The notes: generated by a model from the letters alone, not told the origin. Counted from the stretch's first letter, positions 11,889-23,256 are shown. The stretch is DNA of 64,000 bases from an uncultured Burkholderiales bacterium (GCA_903828695.1 CAIKNE010000148.1:1-64000); one strand, 5' to 3'. Program-made: numbers and translations.

Positions 11889-13739
11889 ATGAATGCTAAC
11901 GCTCACCCGCCCGTCGCCGTTAATGCGCCCAGTTTTGTCAAGAACCCCAAACTTATTGCCTGGGTTGGTGATATGGTTGCTCTTTGCAAACCAACCGCCG
12001 TTCACTGGTGCGACGGCAGCGAAGAAGAATACCAACACTTGTGCGAGCTACTGGTTAAAAACGGCACCTTCAAACAGTTAAACCCAAAACTTCGTCCCAA
12101 CTCCTTTTTAGCGTGCTCTGATCCCAGCGATGTTGCACGCGTAGAAGATAGAACGTATATTTGCTCCAAGGACAAAAATCAAGCCGGTCCAACCAACAAC
12201 TGGGTAGACCCAGCTGAGATGCGTAAAACACTGCACCCTTTGTTTGATGGATGCATGGCTGGCAGAACAATGTATGTTGTTCCTTTCTCCATGGGCCCCC
12301 TCAATAGCCCGATCTCACACATTGGAATTGAGCTCTCTGATAGTCCCTACGTTGCGGTCAACATGCGCATGATGACCCGTATGGGCAAACCCGTTTACGA
12401 CGTGATCGGCACCGATGGCGACTTTGTACCGTGTATTCACACAGTCGGGGCTCCACTTGCAAGCGGCGCCAAGGACTCTACATGGCCTTGCAACAAAACA
12501 AAATACATTGTTCACTATCCCGAAACACGTGAGATTTGGTCATTTGGCTCAGGCTACGGAGGCAATGCTCTTTTAGGTAAGAAGTGCTTTGCCCTGCGCA
12601 TCGCCTCCACCATGGGCCACGATGAGGGTTGGCTTGCTGAGCACATGCTCATTTTGGGTGTAGCCTCTCCAGAGGGCAAAAAATACCACGTTGCAGCCGC
12701 CTTCCCAAGCGCCTGTGGTAAAACAAACTTTGCAATGTTGATCCCGCCAAAAGGCTTCGAGGGCTGGACAGTCACAACCATTGGCGACGACATCGCTTGG
12801 ATTAAGCCAGGCGCAGATGGACGTCTGTACGCTATCAACCCCGAAGCAGGATATTTTGGCGTAGCTCCTGGCACCAATTACGAGACCAATCCCAATTGCA
12901 TGAAGAGTTTGAATGAAAACGTGATTTTCACAAACGTTGCACTCACAGACGAAGGAGACGTTTGGTGGGAGGGCATGGGACCCCAACCAGCACACTGTAT
13001 TGATTGGCAAGGAAACGAGTGGACACCGGCCATTGCACAATCCACCGGCGCAAAAGCAGCTCACCCCAATGCGCGCTTTACAGTTCCTGCTGTAAACAAT
13101 CCAGCTATAGACAGTGCATGGGACGACCCCAAGGGGGTTGCAATTGACGCCTTTATCTTCGGTGGTAGACGCTCTACAACCGTTCCCTTGGTTACCCAAG
13201 CCCGTAACTGGACCGAGGGCGTTTATATGGCTGCTACGATGGGCTCAGAGACCACCGCAGCAGCCACTGGTGCGCAAGGCGTTGTAAGGCGCGACCCATT
13301 TGCAATGCTTCCCTTTACCGGGTACAACATGAGCGACTATTTCCAACACTGGTTGGATATGGGCGATAAGCTCGCAGCCGCAGGGTCTAAATTACCGCAG
13401 ATCTTCACGACCAATTGGTTTAGAAAAGGTCCAGACGGTAAGTTTGTTTGGCCTGGTTACGGCGAGAACATGCGCGTGTTGAAGTGGATGATTGACCGCA
13501 TTGAGGGTCGCGCAAAAGGTGTTGAACATGCATTTGGTATCAGCCCCTCATACGCCGAGATCAACTGGAATGGACTCGACTTTGATCAATCCAAGTTTGA
13601 TCAAGTAACGAACACCGATAAGGACCTATTGATCAGTGAGTTGAAACTGCACAGCGAGCTCTTTGATCAACTCTCTTATCACTTGCCCAAAGCACTGACA
13701 CAGACTAAAGAGAAGATTGAAGAGCGTTTAAACGCTTAA
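11889..13739 (+). CDS. pckG: phosphoenolpyruvate carboxykinase (GTP)
   Basis: 616 aa; [14 protein letters not shown]-loop, [29 protein letters not shown]. Confidence 0.97.
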   Translation: MNANAHPPVAVNAPSFVKNPKLIAWVGDMVALCKPTAVHWCDGSEEEYQHLCELLVKNGTFKQLNPKLRPNSFLACSDPSDVARVEDRTYICSKDKNQAGPTNNWVDPAEMRKTLHPLFDGCMAGRTMYVVPFSMGPLNSPISHIGIELSDSPYVAVNMRMMTRMGKPVYDVIGTDGDFVPCIHTVGAPLASGAKDSTWPCNKTKYIVHYPETREIWSFGSGYGGNALLGKKCFALRIASTMGHDEGWLAEHMLILGVASPEGKKYHVAAAFPSACGKTNFAMLIPPKGFEGWTVTTIGDDIAWIKPGADGRLYAINPEAGYFGVAPGTNYETNPNCMKSLNENVIFTNVALTDEGDVWWEGMGPQPAHCIDWQGNEWTPAIAQSTGAKAAHPNARFTVPAVNNPAIDSAWDDPKGVAIDAFIFGGRRSTTVPLVTQARNWTEGVYMAATMGSETTAAATGAQGVVRRDPFAMLPFTGYNMSDYFQHWLDMGDKLAAAGSKLPQIFTTNWFRKGPDGKFVWPGYGENMRVLKWMIDRIEGRAKGVEHAFGISPSYAEINWNGLDFDQSKFDQVTNTDKDLLISELKLHSELFDQLSYHLPKALTQTKEKIEERLNA

Positions 13740-13807
13740 GCTTTTGATCCCTTCACTGGGTCAATGGGCTCAAGTGACTTTAGGCCATAAGCCTGTTCGT
13801 GAATGCA

Positions 13808-13843
13808 ATAAACCCCCTTTACATTCGCGTTTTGGGGGTTTAT
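13808..13843. terminator. bidirectional terminator between pckG and rsmA
   Basis: ATAAACCCCC ... GGGGGTTTATTTTT perfect 10-bp arms; T run on plus strand; overlaps the rsmA stop codon. Confidence 0.75.
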
Positions 13844-14661
13844 TTTTGGATCCCCTGGGCAAGTGCTATGAACTCTTGCACGCTGACCTCTTCGGCGCGT
13901 CTTTTTAAATCAAAGTCGCCTGCGTAGCCACGCTCCTCCAACCAGTGACCCAAGGTATGTCGCAACAATTTACGCCTTTGGCTAAATGCGACCTGAACTA
14001 AATTTTGAAACACACCAAACTCTACCTGAGGTGGATTCGCGCGGGGAGTCATTCTAATCACCGCAGAGCGCACACGGGGAGGGGGATCAAAGGCATTAGG
14101 CTCTACATCCAGTAAAGAGTGCATCTCATAGCGCCACTGAAGCATGATGCTTAAGCGACCGTAATCTGACGTGAAGGGGTTGGCAACCATGCGCTGGACA
14201 ACTTCTTTTTGCAACATAAAGTGTTGATCCTCTACGCGGTCCACATAATCCAGCAAATGAAACAAAATCGGTGTGGATATGTTGTACGGTAAATTACCAA
14301 CGATTCGAAGTTTCTTATCCTTTGCAAGGGCGTTTGATGTTACTTCAGCGCTCGTGTCACGGCTATTTGCGCCGCTGAACAACTCATCGGCCAAATGATG
14401 AAAATTGACCTTTAAAACATCGCAGGGGATAACTTTTAATTGGGTATTGAGTTGCAGCGTCTTCACCAAATCTTTGTCTAATTCAATGACGCACATCTGC
14501 TCGAGCATTTTGAGTAAAGGACCAGTCATGGCGCCCATGCCCGGGCCAATCTCAATGACCCAATCCCCTTTTTTTGGAGCAATTGCGTCAACAATGTCCT
14601 CTATAACGCCTTGATCCACTAAGAAGTGCTGGCCGAACCGCTTCCTAGGGATGTGTTTCAA
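13840..14661 (-). CDS. rsmA: 16S rRNA (adenine1518/1519-N6)-dimethyltransferase
   Basis: [46 protein letters not shown]. Confidence 0.97.
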   Translation of the reverse strand: MKHIPRKRFGQHFLVDQGVIEDIVDAIAPKKGDWVIEIGPGMGAMTGPLLKMLEQMCVIELDKDLVKTLQLNTQLKVIPCDVLKVNFHHLADELFSGANSRDTSAEVTSNALAKDKKLRIVGNLPYNISTPILFHLLDYVDRVEDQHFMLQKEVVQRMVANPFTSDYGRLSIMLQWRYEMHSLLDVEPNAFDPPPRVRSAVIRMTPRANPPQVEFGVFQNLVQVAFSQRRKLLRHTLGHWLEERGYAGDFDLKRRAEEVSVQEFIALAQGIQK

Positions 14662-14695
14662 TGCAGCTCCTCGTGTTCAATCGAACGCAACTCGG

Positions 14696-16204
14696 TCATA
14701 CCGGGGCGTCCCTGTACTCTATAAACGCGTGCCCACGGACCTCACGCTCCCAGTTCGAGTAGCTTTCTTCAAATTTTCTTTCTTGCATCATTTTTCGCGC
14801 TGCGTCCCTTCGTTCTTTCAAAGAAAGCGGCGCCTGTTTTCTTTCGAGAACTTGTATCAAATGCACCCCAAATCGAGAAACCATCGGATCTGCAATTTCA
14901 CCTGGAGATAACTTACCCATGACGGCCTCAAACTCTGGCACAAACTGACCCGGCGACTCCCAGCCTAAATCCCCCCCCGCACTTGCACTTGCATCTTGAG
15001 AGTACTGTTTGGCCAAGCTCGCAAAGTCTGCCTCGCCGCGCTCGATGCGCCTTTTAAAGTCGGCGAGTTGCGCTCTTGCTGAGTTTTGACTCAGTTGCCC
15101 GCTGGGCCTAAGAAGAATATGGCGTGCATGGGTTTGCGTCACATAAGTGGCCTCATTGTCTGCCTGTTGTCTATCACTGACCAACAAGATGTGAAGGCCC
15201 GCGCCAGACCGAATAGGTCCCACAACTTGTCCAACCTTTGCGCTCTTTACTGCGTTCGTAAAGAGTGAGGGATAACGACTCTCAGGTCTTAGACCCATGA
15301 CCCCTCCGTTTTTGCTATCCAGCGCTTCAGAATTGGATTTAGCGAGTTCCGCAAAATCAGCACCACTTTTCAATTTTTGAATCATGTCCGCCGCCTTGCT
15401 CTGATAGGGCCCTAGCTGCGAATCAGACGTACCGTCTGGTACGGCAATCAATATTTGGGATAGGTTTAAGAGCTGGGATGTAGCTGCCCCCTTTTTTTGT
15501 TCAGCTAAGAATTGATCCGCCTCCAAATCACTGATTCTCACCTTGGACATCACCTCTCGGTCGCGCAGTCTTTGTAGTGTCATTTGCTGGCGTACGCGGT
15601 TTTTGTATTGCTCAATGCTTTGACCCTGGCGGTTCACCTGTGCGTAGAGCTGCTCCAGGGTAATCGCATTTCTTTCTGCAATGCCCCTTTGCGCCTGCAA
15701 AACTTCATCATCTGACACAATAATGCCCGTCTCACGCGCAAGGGTCAGTTGAGCTTTCTCCAGTATCAATTCTTCTAAAGTATTACTCAACAAGGCCTCT
15801 TTAGGAGGCAGGGGAGCGCCTTGCTGCTTCATTTGTTCTAAATGATCTTGAGCTCGCTGGTTCACCTCCCGATTTGTAATTGGCTCACTATCCACGATCG
15901 CCACAATAAAGTCAGAATATTCCTTTTCTACATTACCGTCAACGACTGCGGACGAGGACTCTTCCTGTGTTTTTAAGTCACCGGTTGAGGGCGGAGGCGT
16001 TGCGCGAAGTCCTGATTTTCCTGAAGCGCCACTGCTTTGTCCTACAGGTTGTGTGCTCGTCAGGTTAGCACCCGCAGCAGGTGCACTCATACCTTGCAAC
16101 TTTAAACCTTGTCCCGTCGCCTGCATCAACGAGCTACCCCAAAGTGAAGCCATCAGTAAGGCGACGCGCGTTAATTTATATTTGTTAATGTTCATTTTTT
16201 TCAA
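14696..16204 (-). CDS. surA: periplasmic chaperone / peptidyl-prolyl isomerase SurA
   Basis: 502 aa; SurA N domain plus two parvulin repeats (ARHILLRPSGQ); between rsmA and lptD. Confidence 0.93.
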   Translation of the reverse strand: MKKMNINKYKLTRVALLMASLWGSSLMQATGQGLKLQGMSAPAAGANLTSTQPVGQSSGASGKSGLRATPPPSTGDLKTQEESSSAVVDGNVEKEYSDFIVAIVDSEPITNREVNQRAQDHLEQMKQQGAPLPPKEALLSNTLEELILEKAQLTLARETGIIVSDDEVLQAQRGIAERNAITLEQLYAQVNRQGQSIEQYKNRVRQQMTLQRLRDREVMSKVRISDLEADQFLAEQKKGAATSQLLNLSQILIAVPDGTSDSQLGPYQSKAADMIQKLKSGADFAELAKSNSEALDSKNGGVMGLRPESRYPSLFTNAVKSAKVGQVVGPIRSGAGLHILLVSDRQQADNEATYVTQTHARHILLRPSGQLSQNSARAQLADFKRRIERGEADFASLAKQYSQDASASAGGDLGWESPGQFVPEFEAVMGKLSPGEIADPMVSRFGVHLIQVLERKQAPLSLKERRDAARKMMQERKFEESYSNWEREVRGHAFIEYRDAPV

Positions 16205-18651
16205 TAATTAGCATACCGACTTGGATCGGCAAGAGGATCTCTTAAGTTTTGATATCTGGGGATATTTTGTTTGAGCGCCGCAAGTGGGTTGGAGCCAACT
16301 TTGGATATCCCGTCAAACTCGATTTGAAACATGATTCGTTGATTATTCGTGGTTGACGTGATTTGGAGTCTCTCCAACACAACCCTGCCCAACCAGCACC
16401 CGGCGTCATACTCAAGCCCCATGATTGCATCTCCAATTTGTCCAGTGTCTTTGTTATAGTTTATCCTGCCAACGCTGTACCAGCGGTCACCCCCCAATCC
16501 CCGACCTGGGCCCACATCTTGACCCCTGTCGCCCCACAAATCATTAATGGGCCATTGCCAACCGGTATCTAACATGTATGCACCCAACAGCCGATCAAAT
16601 CTGTAGCCCCCCGATACAAGCCTGTAATTAGTTGGGTTGTAGCGCACATTACCTGAGGACAAATCAGACTGAGAGGTTTGAGGGTTATATTGATAGGTGG
16701 AGTCCACCTTCCACTTTTCGTTAACGTTGACCGTACCTCCTACCAAGAAATCACTCAAACGCCCCGTTGAGGGCATGGGATCCGTTGGCAAATAGATGTC
16801 TTGATTGCGCAGTTGTATGCGCTGCGCGAGCCCAAGCCTTGCCGCCTCAACTCCAGTATCTGCGTCGATCAAACGAGAAGTCCCCCCCAGCGTTACCATT
16901 TTGGTGTCAGAGATGCGGTCGTTGCCAGAAAATGCATTTTCTGTAAATATCGAGGCAAAGTTAAAGTCATAGGTGCTTGAGTCATAAACGGGTAAATTGT
17001 TTTGATTTCTAAAAGGCGTATACACAAAAAACGCACGCGGCTCTAGGGTCTGTTTCCAAGAACGCCCCAATAAATCAAGGGATCGCTCAAAATTAAGAAC
17101 CCCGTCAAGGCTGAATGTAGGTACCGTAACGTTAGCGCCCAATAAACCCGAAGTGGTTGGGGTGTCAAACTCATAAGACCGAGAATGAAGCATCAACTTT
17201 GGCGTAATGTATCCAAATTCATTCATCAACGGATAACTCGCTTGGGTAAGTCCGTATACGCGCTGTGCATTGGGTTGGCAATCAACCGTAGCCTGGGCAC
17301 AGGAATACGTTCTGTCAGACTTAAACTCGGTGTAATCTCCCTCTACGGAGAGATTGATCCCGTTTAAATTATTTAACACCAACCTGGAGTTCACCTCTGG
17401 CAAGCGGTCATAAGGCGGTGTAATCGGCGTTTTTGCATCTTGCAAAGTTTGCCACTTAAGAGACCTTACAAAGGTCGTCACATTTTGCGTCGCCCAGTTA
17501 ACGTTGACGTCTGTGGGTAACAATTGTTGAGACAACAAACCAGGAGCTCTGGGAAAGTCTTGCCAATAAAAATCATCACTCACCTTGTTGAGGTTTAAGG
17601 AGTAGGTCAACCGACCCAACTCTGCATCTGAAAATGTAGTATTACCAAAATGCTGTTGACTGTATCCCCAACGGTTACTGTCTCGAAGTGGATCGTTGGC
17701 CATGTAGTCGTAATATATTTGCCCCCTCTGCTCACCCCTATCACCCTCCAAATAACGAAACTCAGTACCCACATCCGTACCCCGCCTACTCCAGTAGGTA
17801 GGGGTAATCGTTGCATCCCTGTTAGGGGCAATGTTCCAGTAATAGGGTTGACTGATTTGTATTCCACTAATGTTGTCTACGCCCACTGTGGGCGGTAAAA
17901 AGCCAGATTTGCGCTCGTTGGTGAGGGGAAAGCTCACCCCGGGCAACGGCACATCAGGAAAATCCTTCAATACCAAAGTTGCACCCTGCGCATCACCCAC
18001 GTTGGTTTGCGTGTCCAAATTCAAAATATCGGCTCTTAAGAGCCAAGCTGGCGTCCAGCTCGGACCCGGTTTGGCCTGACAAGTTGAATACGTTGCTTTA
18101 TGAATGATTGCACGTTTGTCATTCACAAACTCAATTTTTTCCGCGCTCCCGTAGGCTTGATTTTTTACCAACCAAAAATCGGTTGCAATAAAAAACCCTT
18201 CAAAGCTATCGACCTGCATATCAAGTTCCGTGCCTCTAAAGAGGTTTCCAGCTCGGTTGACGGAGACAGCGCCCTGAGCTTTTAGCCGCTCTGAGAGACT
18301 AGAGTACTGAACATGTTCAGCTTTTATGCGCGTATCCCCCCTTCTAAAAACGACATTTCCATCCAGTCGCACCGCTCCGTCGGCTTGGCCTTGAATGGCA
18401 TCACTTTGGACATACACAGGCAACAATGATTCGGAGTGATTATCATTTTTTTCACGCAATAAAGCGCTTGGCTTGAGTGCGAGGGCAGGGGACTTTAATT
18501 CTTGAGCACTCGTACCGCTTTGTTCGATCTGCGCTCCTCGCGGACTCGTCTCTAAAGCATCAGACTCTTTCAAGGACAACGTCTGAGCCCACAGACCATG
18601 CATGGACGTGACTAATCCTAAAAAAGAAAGAAATCTGCAGAAAAATGACAT
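16201..18651 (-). CDS. lptD: LPS-assembly protein LptD
   Basis: 816 aa; signal peptide, OstA-like N-terminus (DAIQGQADGAVRLDGNVVFRRGDTRIKAEHVQYS), beta-barrel C-terminus; 4-bp overlap with surA. Confidence 0.95.
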   Translation of the reverse strand: MSFFCRFLSFLGLVTSMHGLWAQTLSLKESDALETSPRGAQIEQSGTSAQELKSPALALKPSALLREKNDNHSESLLPVYVQSDAIQGQADGAVRLDGNVVFRRGDTRIKAEHVQYSSLSERLKAQGAVSVNRAGNLFRGTELDMQVDSFEGFFIATDFWLVKNQAYGSAEKIEFVNDKRAIIHKATYSTCQAKPGPSWTPAWLLRADILNLDTQTNVGDAQGATLVLKDFPDVPLPGVSFPLTNERKSGFLPPTVGVDNISGIQISQPYYWNIAPNRDATITPTYWSRRGTDVGTEFRYLEGDRGEQRGQIYYDYMANDPLRDSNRWGYSQQHFGNTTFSDAELGRLTYSLNLNKVSDDFYWQDFPRAPGLLSQQLLPTDVNVNWATQNVTTFVRSLKWQTLQDAKTPITPPYDRLPEVNSRLVLNNLNGINLSVEGDYTEFKSDRTYSCAQATVDCQPNAQRVYGLTQASYPLMNEFGYITPKLMLHSRSYEFDTPTTSGLLGANVTVPTFSLDGVLNFERSLDLLGRSWKQTLEPRAFFVYTPFRNQNNLPVYDSSTYDFNFASIFTENAFSGNDRISDTKMVTLGGTSRLIDADTGVEAARLGLAQRIQLRNQDIYLPTDPMPSTGRLSDFLVGGTVNVNEKWKVDSTYQYNPQTSQSDLSSGNVRYNPTNYRLVSGGYRFDRLLGAYMLDTGWQWPINDLWGDRGQDVGPGRGLGGDRWYSVGRINYNKDTGQIGDAIMGLEYDAGCWLGRVVLERLQITSTTNNQRIMFQIEFDGISKVGSNPLAALKQNIPRYQNLRDPLADPSRYANY

Positions 18652-18763
18652 GAAATGATTATGATCGCTTAGGCAAACGCTCTTCTTGTATTAAAGTAAG
18701 AGCAGGTTTGTAGAAATCTGATTATCCCTGAGCTTTTTATTAAATTTACGCTTTTATCCCCAT

Positions 18764-19879
18764 ATGTCTGTCAATAATCCTGACTTAACTACCATCTCTT
18801 GGGCCGATACCGCCCGTCAACAACTATTTAACTCTTGGCTAAGCTCTTGTGTACAAGAGTTCTCATTAGATCCGAGCACCCTTACACTTGCCTCTGCAGA
18901 TGCCAGTTTTAGACGCTATTTTCGTTTACTCGGCTCTGACGCAACCAAGACTTCTTTCATCATTATGGACGCCCCCCCAGACAAGGAGAACTGCGACTCC
19001 TTTGTGTCCATTGCTGCACTCTTTCATAAGGCTGGTCTTTTGGTGCCTCAAATCCTAAGTTGGAACCGAGTCGACGGATTTTTACTGCTCTCAGACTTAG
19101 GCACACTCACTCTCTTACAACAACTTGGGACCGAGCTTGATCTTTGCAGCACCCATGTAACCCCGCCCTTAAAACCCTTTATAAAAGCGTTAGACGCGCT
19201 CCTTCTTCTTCAACAAGCAAGCACCCCCGACGTTTTACCTCTCTACGATGAAGCACTTCTATACAAAGAGCTTTGCTTATTTCCCGACTGGTATTTGAGT
19301 AAACACAAAGGTATCTCACTCACGACCGAGCAACAAAATATTCTTGACTCCAGTTTTAAAACGATCATTCAATCTAACCTGAGCGCCCCGAGTGTCTTTG
19401 TACACCGCGACTTTATGACGCGCAATTTAATGGTACCTACAAGCCCTCATGAGGAGCGACTAGGTGTGCTAGATTTTCAAGACGCCGTCATGGGTCCAAT
19501 TACCTACGATATAGCAAGCCTCATGAGGGACGCGTTTTGCAGTTGGTCAGAGGAGTTTGTCTTAGATATCACCATTCGTTATTGGGAGCGTATCCGAACC
19601 AGCGGTCTGATCGATGCCAACGGCTGGTCGGAGGATTTCGGCGAATTTTGGCGCGCCGTTGAATGGATGGGTTTACAACGGCACTTAAAGGTGGCAGGTA
19701 TTTTCGCCCGTTTAACGATCAGAGATAACAAACCTAAATATTTAGCCGACGCGCCCCGTTTTTTGAACTACATTCGAAGTACAGCACAAAGATATAGAGA
19801 GCTTTTCCCTCTCATTAGAATGCTCGACAAAATTGAGAATACTCAGAGCAATCAAGCCTTTTCTTTTGGCCGTCTTTAA
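18764..19879 (+). CDS. amgK: aminoglycoside phosphotransferase-family sugar kinase (AmgK-like)
   Basis: 371 aa; LASADASFRRYFRL, VHRDFMTRNLMV, GVLDFQDAVMGPITYD; divergent from lptD. Confidence 0.85.
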   Translation: MSVNNPDLTTISWADTARQQLFNSWLSSCVQEFSLDPSTLTLASADASFRRYFRLLGSDATKTSFIIMDAPPDKENCDSFVSIAALFHKAGLLVPQILSWNRVDGFLLLSDLGTLTLLQQLGTELDLCSTHVTPPLKPFIKALDALLLLQQASTPDVLPLYDEALLYKELCLFPDWYLSKHKGISLTTEQQNILDSSFKTIIQSNLSAPSVFVHRDFMTRNLMVPTSPHEERLGVLDFQDAVMGPITYDIASLMRDAFCSWSEEFVLDITIRYWERIRTSGLIDANGWSEDFGEFWRAVEWMGLQRHLKVAGIFARLTIRDNKPKYLADAPRFLNYIRSTAQRYRELFPLIRMLDKIENTQSNQAFSFGRL

Positions 19880-19895
19880 TACTTGAGCGCCCCTT

Positions 19896-20651
19896 ATGCC
19901 CCGTATATTTTGTAACACCCCTTTGTCTGTACAAGATAGATACGAGCTTCCTTTAGAGGCTGCACGGCACGTCCAAGTGCTTCGTCTTCAACCGGGATCT
20001 GAAGTCACATTGTTTAACGGTGAGGGCGGTGAGTACCGCGCTGAGGTTGTGGGGATGACGCGCAAGGACGTTTTTGCACATATATTGAGCTTTGATCCTA
20101 TTGAGCGAGAGTCTAGGGTGGCCGTTCATTTGGCGATTGGGATACCTGCGAATGAGCGCATGGACTGGTTGATCGAGAAGACCACCGAGTTAGGGCTTTC
20201 AAAGTTAACACCCCTCATGACCCAGCACAACGTGGTCCGCGTCAATCCCGAGCGTGGTGACAAAAAGATTCAACACTGGAACGCCATAGCCTTTGCAGCC
20301 TGCTCACAATGTGGGCGCAACCGCGCCCCTTTGATTGACCCACCCATCACGTTGTTGAACTGGCTGAAAAACTTACCATCACCAGAATTGAAGAGTGGTC
20401 CAAGATGGTTTTTTTCTCTTGATCCCGAGTCTGAACCCCTTCGTCAAACTCTTTTGGAGCTGACATCGCAACCCACAGAGAAAGACGCCTGCGTATTAAT
20501 TGCTTTCGGACCCGAAGGTGGTTGGAGTGCGCAAGAGGAGGTGCTTTTAAAAAACCATCGTTTTCGTCCCTTGAGTCTTGGGACTCGAACGCTACGTGCT
20601 GAAACAGCTGCTATTGCAACTCTTGCCTCTATCTCTGCGCTACTTAGTTAG
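19896..20651 (+). CDS. rsmE: 16S rRNA (uracil1498-N3)-methyltransferase
   Basis: MPRIFCN, ARHVQVLRLQPGSEVTLFNGEGGEY, FGPEGGWSAQE, LSLGTRTLRAETA. Confidence 0.95.
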   Translation: MPRIFCNTPLSVQDRYELPLEAARHVQVLRLQPGSEVTLFNGEGGEYRAEVVGMTRKDVFAHILSFDPIERESRVAVHLAIGIPANERMDWLIEKTTELGLSKLTPLMTQHNVVRVNPERGDKKIQHWNAIAFAACSQCGRNRAPLIDPPITLLNWLKNLPSPELKSGPRWFFSLDPESEPLRQTLLELTSQPTEKDACVLIAFGPEGGWSAQEEVLLKNHRFRPLSLGTRTLRAETAAIATLASISALLS

Positions 20652-21231
20652 TTTTTTCTATTTTAAAAACTGCTGTAGGAGCTCTTAAATTCGGGAAGAT
20701 CCGAATTTGCTCGGCATTTTTTACGCCAAACGAGTCCAATATTCGGATATTGTTTTTGTTCGCCAACCCACCAAAATCAGCAAATGTCCCCACTCTTATA
20801 TTGGGCGTGTCGTACCACTGATAGGGCAGTCTTTTCGTGACGGGCATGCGCCCAGCCAAGATGCTCAAGCGATTAGGCCAGTGCGCAAAGTTAGGAAATG
20901 TAACGATCCCCAACCGTCCAACTCGGATAGTCTCTAAAAGCATCGTCTCAGCGTTGCGCAAATGCTGAAGCGTATCTATTTGTAAAACAACATCAAAAGA
21001 CTGGTCTTCAAACATCTTCAGTCCTTCATCCAAATTGAGCTGAATGACTTGTACATCAGTTTTTACACACGCCAATACATTTTGGTCATCAATCTCAACG
21101 CCATACCCCGAGCAACCTCGGTATTCTTGTAAATAACTTAACAAAGCTCCGTCGCCACACCCCAAATCCAGAACTCGACTCTTTGGAGGAATCAGTTGAG
21201 CAATGCACTTTATAAAGGCTAGTTTATTCAT
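20644..21231 (-). CDS. metW: methionine biosynthesis protein MetW
   Basis: 195 aa; [47 protein letters not shown]; overlaps metX. Confidence 0.95.
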   Translation of the reverse strand: MNKLAFIKCIAQLIPPKSRVLDLGCGDGALLSYLQEYRGCSGYGVEIDDQNVLACVKTDVQVIQLNLDEGLKMFEDQSFDVVLQIDTLQHLRNAETMLLETIRVGRLGIVTFPNFAHWPNRLSILAGRMPVTKRLPYQWYDTPNIRVGTFADFGGLANKNNIRILDSFGVKNAEQIRIFPNLRAPTAVFKIEKTN

Positions 21232-22370
21232 ACCTGCTCCGCCGAATTTTTTGTATTGCTGATTCCATCAAAATACGAACGCACCACAGAAATATAGCGC
21301 TCGTCTTCCAGCAAAAATGCGTCATGTCCGTGCGGAGCGTCTATCTCAGCGTAAGTTACACATCGCTTGTTGTCTATCAATGCTTTCACAATTTCTCGAC
21401 TTCTCGAGGGCGCAAACCGCCAATCGGTCTTAAAACTGATCACTAAAAATTTGGCTTGAGTGTTCTCTAACGCCTTGGTTAAATTGTTTTCATACTGTTT
21501 GGCTGGATCAAAATAATCAAGCGCTCTCGTAATCAACAAATACGTGTTTGCATCAAAATATTCACTGAACTTTTCACCTTGGTATCTGAGGTAGCTCTCT
21601 ATTTGGAATTCAACATTTTGTGTGGAGTACTGAATTTTTTCATTCTTTAATGAGCGACCAAATTTTGAATTCATCACGTCATCACTTAAATACGTAATGT
21701 GCCCCACCATTCGTGCTATTTTCAGTCCCCGCTTGGGTATCACCTTGTGTTCATAAAAATGCCCGCCGTGAAAATCCGGATCATTCACAATAGCGCGCCT
21801 TGCGACCTCATTAAATGCTATGTTCTCAGCGTTAAGGTTGGGCGCGCTAGCGATCACAACGGCATGAGCCACCTTCTCTGGAAACTCTAAACTCCAACTA
21901 AGAGCCTGCATCCCACCTAAACTTCCCCCCATGACCGCTTTCAACTGGCTAATGCCAAGCGCACTCACCAACCGCTCCTGTGAATGGACCCAGTCTTCAA
22001 CCGTTAATACCGGAAAATCCGCACCCCAAATCTTTTGTGTGTGTGGGTTTAAATGCATTGGACCAGTCGAGCCGAAACAAGAACCTAAATTATTGACCCC
22101 AATGACAAAAAACTTATTCGTATCAACGGCCTTGTTGGGGCCAATCATGTTATCCCACCAACCCACACTGTCTTCCCCGGCCCCCGCATAAGTCCCTGCA
22201 ACATGGTGTGAAGCATTCAGGGCGTGACAAATTAAAACCGCATTGTCTTTTTTTTCATTGAGTTGGCCATACGTTTCATAGGTCAGCTGATATTGGTCTA
22301 GCGATTGTCCCGAGCGAAGTAAAAGTGGCTCAGAAAAGTTCATCACTTGCGGGGTGGCAATAAAACTCAT
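21228..22370 (-). CDS. metX: homoserine O-acyltransferase MetX
   Basis: alpha/beta hydrolase; [35 protein letters not shown]; internal ATG ([12 protein letters not shown]) preferred over the ORF start at 22448. Confidence 0.95.
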   Translation of the reverse strand: MSFIATPQVMNFSEPLLLRSGQSLDQYQLTYETYGQLNEKKDNAVLICHALNASHHVAGTYAGAGEDSVGWWDNMIGPNKAVDTNKFFVIGVNNLGSCFGSTGPMHLNPHTQKIWGADFPVLTVEDWVHSQERLVSALGISQLKAVMGGSLGGMQALSWSLEFPEKVAHAVVIASAPNLNAENIAFNEVARRAIVNDPDFHGGHFYEHKVIPKRGLKIARMVGHITYLSDDVMNSKFGRSLKNEKIQYSTQNVEFQIESYLRYQGEKFSEYFDANTYLLITRALDYFDPAKQYENNLTKALENTQAKFLVISFKTDWRFAPSRSREIVKALIDNKRCVTYAEIDAPHGHDAFLLEDERYISVVRSYFDGISNTKNSAEQV

Positions 22371-22627
22371 TTTTTTCCGTTTCCCTGCATTTCTTAAATC
22401 CCTTATTGGCTCAATAATTTGACGTTCAGAGTTATTCAAGTATATCAATCACCGTTTCCCCGAATAAACCAATACTATTAGTGAAATGGTGCGTTTTTCG
22501 TTCTTTATGTTTAGATTTTCACATTAGTCTTCTACTTCTGCACGCCAAATTCTGTATCTTTTAACCACAAATTGTTCGTTTATGATATTTTTTATCCCTT
22601 TTTGCACGGTATAAGAGAAAACTCCTA

Positions 22628-22688
22628 GCACAAAAAGGGATTTGTGCCTCATAATGTGAGGACACGCAATAGCCTAACGGCTAGCGTG
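22628..22688 (+). promoter_or_regulatory. three tandem hairpins in the leader of the RRM gene
   Basis: GCACAAA-AAGGGA-TTTGTGC; CCTCA-TAATG-TGAGG; CACGC-AA-TAGCC-TAAC-GGCTA-GCGTG. Confidence 0.55.
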
Positions 22689-22785
22689 GTTTCTGGTGAT
22701 CGGTTAGTTTCGCGCTTCGCTTCGTTTTTTGTGGTGCATTCGGGACTCCATCGCTTTTTTTACTGTGTTTCAAGGAGTCCCTTTC

Positions 22786-23184
22786 ATGGGCAATAAATTA
22801 TACGTAGGCAATCTGCCTTATTCTGTTCGCGACAATGATTTGGAGCAAGCATTCGGTCAATATGGCGGCGTTACCAGCGCCAAAGTAATGATGGAGCGCG
22901 ACACTGGCAGATCCAAAGGTTTTGGCTTTGTGGAAATGGGTAGCGATGCTGAAGCACAAGCAGCAATTGCTGGCATGAACGGTCAATCACTTGGTGGTCG
23001 CAGTCTCGTTGTTAACGAAGCTCGCCCAATGGAAGCACGTCCTCCCCGCACTGGTGGTGGTGGCTATGGTGGTGGCGGTGGCGGCTACGGTGGTGGTGGT
23101 GGCGGCGGCGGTCGTCGTGAAGGCGGCGGCGGTTATGGTGGTGGCGGTGGTCGTCGCGAAGGCGGCGGCGGTGATTACCGTTAA
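22786..23184 (+). CDS. RRM RNA-binding protein with glycine-rich C-terminus
   Basis: KLYVGNLPYSVRDNDL (RNP2), SKGFGFVEM (RNP1), GGGGYGGGGG/RREGGGG tail; AAGGAGT upstream of ATG 22786. Confidence 0.95.
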   Translation: MGNKLYVGNLPYSVRDNDLEQAFGQYGGVTSAKVMMERDTGRSKGFGFVEMGSDAEAQAAIAGMNGQSLGGRSLVVNEARPMEARPPRTGGGGYGGGGGGYGGGGGGGGRREGGGGYGGGGGRREGGGGDYR

Positions 23185-23224
23185 TATTTTCCGTACGTTC
23201 CTAAAAGAACACGGTTAATAACTC

Positions 23225-23256
23225 AAAAAAGGATACTGTTTCAGTATCCTTTTTTT
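23225..23256. terminator. rho-independent terminator, probably bidirectional
   Basis: AAAAAAGGATACTG-TTT-CAGTATCCTTTTTTT between convergent RRM gene and lptC. Confidence 0.9.

Noticed and set aside
12573-13199. 208 aa antisense ORF in pckG
   Set aside because: Antisense shadow of a highly conserved gene; Cys-rich composition typical of a spurious frame.
22621-22740. Possible tRNA or known riboswitch in the RRM leader
   Set aside because: No cloverleaf or T-loop GGTTCRA pattern; the tandem hairpins do not match a class I can name.
22991-23218. 75 aa Val/Ala-rich ORF overlapping the RRM gene
   Set aside because: Frame-shifted reading of the GGT/GGC glycine repeats; the RRM frame has clear RNP motifs.
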